Of a stretch of 15,095 nt of DNA, positions 12,568 to 15,095 are shown one piece after another. The stretch's first letter is position 1. Each line of letters opens with the position of its first letter. A model generated the notes under the pieces. That model was not told the origin of the DNA. It saw only the letters and a program-made list of their open reading frames with translations, and ran no database searches. Origin of the DNA: JBOGGN01 sp050744165 (GTDB taxonomy: Bacteria; Actinomycetota; Acidimicrobiia; Acidimicrobiales; Palsa-688); assembly GCA_050744165.1 (NCBI GenBank), contig JBOGGN010000052.1, positions 1 through 15,095 on the forward strand. The letters run 5' to 3'. The translations under genes and the position numbers were made by a program.

Positions 12568-13313
12568 TGGCACCCCCTTGGGCCCAGGCTGTTGCCGATA
12601 TCGAGCGGGATGGATTTGGCCTTCTTCCCGGCCTGTTCACTGACGACGACCTGGGCCGGCTGCAGGCAGAGATGGAGGACCTCCAACGGCGGGCCGCCCG
12701 CGGCGAGTTGGGCCCGCGGCACGGCGGCGAGGTCTACCTGGCGGCGTTCGACAGCGACCGGCCGCCCTATGTCCACTATGTGAGCGCCGTCACCGAGATC
12801 TCACCAGCGGCCAATGCCGCCTTTCACCACCCGGACGTCCTCTCGATCGTGCACGGGGTGCTTGGCGACCACGCCTACCTGTGGGAGTACGACGGCCACG
12901 GGGCGGTGTACCAGGACGCCAGACCCGGGCTCGGGATGACCTACACCCGCATCGGCTGGCATACCGACGCCCAGAGCCGGCCCACGTCGGATATCTGGCC
13001 GGGCCTGGCGATCACCTTCCACCTTGACCCCACCTCGCCGGCCAACGGGTTCCTGCGGGTCCTGCCGGGCAGCCACCTCGGCGGCACCGACGGCATGCCC
13101 CTCGGATTCGAGAAGGTGCCGGGCGAGATCGGGGTCTACTGCGACCGGGGCGACGTCCTGTTCCACCACTCCGGCTTGTGGCACTCGGCAGCCAGGGCCA
13201 CCGAGGACCCGCCGCTCGGAGTCCGGCGCCACGTCCGGGGGACCTTCCTCGGCGGGCGGCGGCTCGGGCCGGACGAGGAGCTGGAGCCGTTCAACAAGAA
13301 CGCCGCCCGCTGA
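12561..13313 (+). CDS. phytanoyl-CoA dioxygenase (PhyH) family protein
   Basis: PhyH-family proteins are non-heme Fe(II)/2-oxoglutarate oxygenases that usually hydroxylate an unactivated carbon. The 250-residue product carries the iron-binding HxD motif at His134/Asp136 (GWHTDAQ) and the distal His208 (GLWHSAA). A following arginine (Arg222/223) is a candidate for binding the 2-oxoglutarate carboxylate. The stretch TFHLDPTSPANGFLRVLPGS (152-171) is typical of the double-stranded beta-helix core. The substrate is unknown, and bacterial members act on many secondary metabolites and lipids. GTG 12561 is preferred because GGGAG lies 7 nt upstream; ATG 12567 is the alternative. The gene converges on the MazG-like gene with a 4-bp gap and no terminator. 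Confidence 0.88.
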   Translation: MVMAPPWAQAVADIERDGFGLLPGLFTDDDLGRLQAEMEDLQRRAARGELGPRHGGEVYLAAFDSDRPPYVHYVSAVTEISPAANAAFHHPDVLSIVHGVLGDHAYLWEYDGHGAVYQDARPGLGMTYTRIGWHTDAQSRPTSDIWPGLAITFHLDPTSPANGFLRVLPGSHLGGTDGMPLGFEKVPGEIGVYCDRGDVLFHHSGLWHSAARATEDPPLGVRRHVRGTFLGGRRLGPDEELEPFNKNAAR

Positions 13314-13317
13314 CCGC

Positions 13318-13596
13318 TCAGCACGTGCACGGACGGCCGTGGCACTTGGGGCAGCCGTCGGCGTAGCGGGCGACGGCCTCCTCCAAGGTGAGATCGAGGT
13401 GGTTGGCCAGCGATGCCAGCCAGGCGAGCACGTCGCCAAACTCGTGGAGTTGCTGTTCCCGGGTGCCCTTGCGGACCGCTTGGGCCAGCTCGCCGAGCTC
13501 TTCGGTCAGCCACGCCACGGTGGCCGCCGTGCCGCGCGCCGCGTCCCGCTCGCCGTAGGTCTGGCGCATCAACTGCTGAAACTCGTCGAGGGTCAC
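13318..13596 (-). CDS. MazG-like nucleotide pyrophosphohydrolase with C-terminal Cys cluster
   Basis: The 92-residue product has the all-alpha NTP pyrophosphatase pattern of MazG-like proteins: acidic residues in LTEELGELAQAV (Glu32, Glu33, Glu36) and EFGDVLAWL (Glu52, Asp55), which bind Mg2+ ions. Such enzymes hydrolyse nucleoside triphosphates to monophosphates, often as house-cleaning enzymes. The end of the protein adds a CPKCHGRPCTC motif (Cys82, 85, 90 and 92, plus His86) that could bind zinc. Short MazG-like proteins usually lack it. The start is GTG 13596 with only a weak ribosome site. It is convergent with the dioxygenase gene. Confidence 0.85.
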   Translation of the reverse strand: MTLDEFQQLMRQTYGERDAARGTAATVAWLTEELGELAQAVRKGTREQQLHEFGDVLAWLASLANHLDLTLEEAVARYADGCPKCHGRPCTC

Positions 13597-13982
13597 GCTT
13601 CAGCGTGGCGCGTCCGCTCGTTGATGTGCTACTCGAGGTGCACCCCCAGATGTTCCGGCCAGTACGCGGACTATGTGGCTGGCCATGAGCTACGTACCGC
13701 GCCGCCTCCACTCCAGCGGGATGCTCGTATGGATCCCAATTCCAGATGTTATGTCGACGTCGTCATTGTCATTTCTCGGACGGATTCTCATCGAGGGAGC
13801 ACAGAATCCGACCCTGGTCATAACTCCGGGATGATCACCAGAATGAGCCGGTCGCTACTTAGGCTACCGGCCCCCTTTGTGAGCGGGCCGTCACCGACCC
13901 AACCGTTGAAGTGCCCTTGGTTCGAGGACGGGATGGGATCGCTTCTCGTGGCCATCGTGTGCTATCCCGGGAGGACCAGTGC
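13597..13982. other. 386-bp stretch with no recognised gene, lower GC
   Basis: The stretch is visibly less GC-rich than most of the window and carries only short frames, such as a 45-codon minus frame from ATG 13954 and a 50-codon plus frame from ATG 13685. Neither shows strong third-position bias or a known motif. Overlapping inverted repeats occur: GCCGGT/ACCGGC (13847-13852 with 13866-13871) and GGCCC/GGGCC (13869-13873 with 13885-13889), which could form alternative RNA hairpins. It may be a remnant of inserted DNA or hold an unrecognised small RNA. Confidence 0.4.
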
Positions 13983-14471
13983 TCAGTCGGCAGGCCATGA
14001 CGGTCCGAACCTGGTGGAGAATGTTTCGCCCGGTTCGACGGCGAAGCCCTGGGGCCCGAAAGTCACCGTAAAGCGGTCCAGGAATCCGTGTTGGCCAAGG
14101 ATCAGCGCGGTCCCCTCGTGCGGCCAGGGGTCAAGCACGCCGACCATGCTCGCCCATAGTCTCAGATCCTCCGGTGCTTCCCAGCTCGAGTGCAAGGCCA
14201 AGGTGACCGAGAACAGCGGAGCGTCGTAGCGCCGACCGGCCAAACGCAAAACCGTCCTCGCCCCACTGTCGTGAGCCTCGTCTCCCACGGCGTCGGCGAA
14301 CGCCGGGGAGACCACGGTGATCGGACCGCCCGTGTCGATTATCGCCGCGAACGTCACTTTGAGACCAGGCGAGCCGACCGGCACCACCGCACGAAGGACT
14401 GGATGGGGAAGGTATTCTCGCCCTTCGCCGAAGTCGGTATACGGATAGAGCCAGGCGTTAGCCGAGCCCAT
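13983..14471 (-). CDS. retropepsin-like aspartic protease domain protein
   Basis: The 162-residue product contains FAAIIDTGGPITVVS (residues 41-55), the Asp-Thr-Gly active-site loop of retroviral-type aspartic proteases within its hydrophobic strand. Later comes LILGQHGFLDRFTVTF (123-138), which matches the Ile-Leu-Gly flank and fold of the family. With a single DTG per chain the enzyme would have to act as a dimer. There is no signal peptide or membrane segment, so it is probably cytoplasmic. ATG 14471 overlaps the upstream gene by 14 nt, and a longer frame to 14555 would only add antiphase sequence. Codon use is less GC-biased than in the neighbouring metabolic genes. The substrate is unknown, and processing of its small partner is one possibility. 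Confidence 0.75.
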   Translation of the reverse strand: MGSANAWLYPYTDFGEGREYLPHPVLRAVVPVGSPGLKVTFAAIIDTGGPITVVSPAFADAVGDEAHDSGARTVLRLAGRRYDAPLFSVTLALHSSWEAPEDLRLWASMVGVLDPWPHEGTALILGQHGFLDRFTVTFGPQGFAVEPGETFSTRFGPSWPAD

Positions 14472-14655
14472 AGGCGGCGGGCTGGTGAGGATCTGGAGCG
14501 CGCATGATCTCGACCCCTTCGATCCCGTTGCCTCGAAGGGCCCCCAGGAGATCACTTACCGACTCGGCATCAGCCACGACCTGGCCGTGACGGTCCACCG
14601 CGACCCACCGTCCGGCCCACGCCTCCAGACGCAACGAGCGAATCATATCACCCAT
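14458..14655 (-). CDS. DUF5678-like small protein, partner of the aspartic protease gene
   Basis: The product of 65 residues (62 if ATG 14646 is used) carries AGRWVAVDRHGQVVADAESVSDLLGALRGNGIEGVEIMRAPD (residues 14-54). That is a short beta-hairpin followed by one helix and a final strand, the pattern of DUF5678 proteins found in many bacteria and archaea. Their function is not established. ATG 14646 may be the real start because TAAGAT lies 7 nt before it; ATG 14655 overlaps that hexamer. The gene overlaps the aspartic protease gene, so the two are translated together. The layout of a small first gene with an overlapping second gene resembles toxin-antitoxin modules, but no toxin motif is present. 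Confidence 0.7.
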   Translation of the reverse strand: MGDMIRSLRLEAWAGRWVAVDRHGQVVADAESVSDLLGALRGNGIEGVEIMRAPDPHQPAAYGLG

Positions 14656-14659
14656 CTTA
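14654..14659 (-). promoter_or_regulatory. -10-like hexamer upstream of the DUF5678-like gene
   Basis: TAAGAT on the minus strand ends 7 nt before ATG 14646. This fits a leaderless transcript and argues for the shorter start. No clear -35 precedes it within the 54-bp spacer to the acyl-CoA dehydrogenase gene. Confidence 0.35.
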
Positions 14660-14709
14660 CGAGTCGCACTCCCAACACGCGAACGCCGGCGCCTCTGATT
14701 GGTCGTCAG

Positions 14710-15095
14710 CTACTTGATGTGCACCCCGGAAATGTTGCGGGCGATGATCAGCCGCTGAATTTCCGAGGTCCCCTCGAAGATGGTGTAGATCTTCGAGTCC
14801 CGATGCCACCGCTCCACCGGGTGCTCACGCACGTAGCCGGCGCCGCCCAGGATCTGGATGGCCTCCTCGGTCACCCGGACCGCGGTCTCGCCGGCGAACA
14901 GCTTGGACTGCGAGCCCTCGGCCGCCCCGAAGGGCTTCCCCGTCCGGCCCATCCAGGCCGCCTTCCACACGAGCAACCGGGCGGCGTCGATGGCCGGGCG
15001 CATGTCGGCCAACTTGAAGGCGATGGCTTGGTTCTCCACGATCGCCCGGCTGAACTGACGGCGCTGGCGGGCGTAGTCGAGCGCGTACTCGTACG
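14710..15095 (-). CDS. acyl-CoA dehydrogenase, C-terminal part (start beyond the window)
   Basis: About 128 C-terminal residues are visible. The frame continues upstream past the window edge (YEYALDYARQRRQFSRAIVE), so the internal methionine is not the start. The pattern YARQRRQFSRAI, FKLADMRPAIDAARLLVWKA, ILGGAGYVREHPVERWHRD and YTIFEGTSEIQRLIIAR is the C-terminal helical domain of FAD-dependent acyl-CoA dehydrogenases. The glutamate in FEGTSEIQR occupies the catalytic base position of medium- and short-chain enzymes. The enzyme makes the alpha-beta double bond of acyl-CoA in fatty acid or branched-chain amino acid breakdown. Chain-length preference cannot be told. Confidence 0.93.
   Translation of the reverse strand, partial: YEYALDYARQRRQFSRAIVENQAIAFKLADMRPAIDAARLLVWKAAWMGRTGKPFGAAEGSQSKLFAGETAVRVTEEAIQILGGAGYVREHPVERWHRDSKIYTIFEGTSEIQRLIIARNISGVHIK

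Noticed and set aside
13910..13945. tRNA-like T-arm (GGTTCGAGGAC)
   Set aside because: No matching T-stem, anticodon arm or acceptor stem can be formed around it.
13024..14229. 401-residue plus-strand open frame
   Set aside because: It overlaps the PhyH, MazG-like and protease genes in the wrong frame; its product is Arg/Ser/Pro-rich without any domain, typical of chance frames in GC-rich DNA.

Overview
The window is GC-rich DNA whose coding frames end mostly in G or C, with tightly packed, often overlapping genes. Several genes appear to lack a Shine-Dalgarno sequence and have a TANNNT-like hexamer 6-8 nt before the start codon. This style, together with a FolP2-type dihydropteroate synthase, a DUF5317 membrane protein and Thr-rich surface proteins, points to a high-GC actinobacterium. 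A System I cytochrome c maturation operon is unusual for that phylum and suggests a deep lineage such as Acidimicrobiia. That placement is inference. No rRNA, tRNA, CRISPR array or intact insertion sequence was seen.

Left part (1-4871). The edge holds 21-bp tandem repeats in a probable C-terminal gene fragment, then a 46-bp near-perfect palindrome. Next is a minus-strand operon of seven tightly spaced or overlapping genes, read from 4871 down to 157: crotonase-fold protein, ccdA, ccmA, ccmB, ccmC, ccmD (48 codons, GTG start) and ccmE. CcmABCD load and release heme onto CcmE, and CcdA passes reductant across the membrane. The heme lyase genes (ccmF/H) are not in the window.

Middle (4928-10191). 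A GlsB/YeaQ-type membrane protein ends in a strong hairpin terminator. A second crotonase and a DUF5317 protein diverge from a 27-bp spacer. A FolP2-like protein converges on DUF5317, with both stop codons inside one hairpin. A secreted cysteine-rich protein diverges from a small membrane protein, which is followed closely by a zinc alcohol dehydrogenase.

Right part (10192-15095). A TetR regulator lies beside a small candidate ORF and a palindromic site. It converges on an M23 peptidase that has Thr-rich linkers, a C-terminal membrane anchor and a questionable 5' end. A small leaderless-looking ORF overlaps a phytanoyl-CoA dioxygenase family gene, which converges on a MazG-like pyrophosphohydrolase. 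After about 390 bases with no recognised gene comes a two-gene unit: a DUF5678-like small protein overlapping a retropepsin-like aspartic protease. Its base and codon composition is visibly less GC-rich than its surroundings. The window ends inside an acyl-CoA dehydrogenase gene.

The most noteworthy items are the actinobacterial System I operon, the edge palindrome, the DUF5678/aspartic protease pair, the compact bidirectional promoter and the possible frameshift at the start of the M23 gene.
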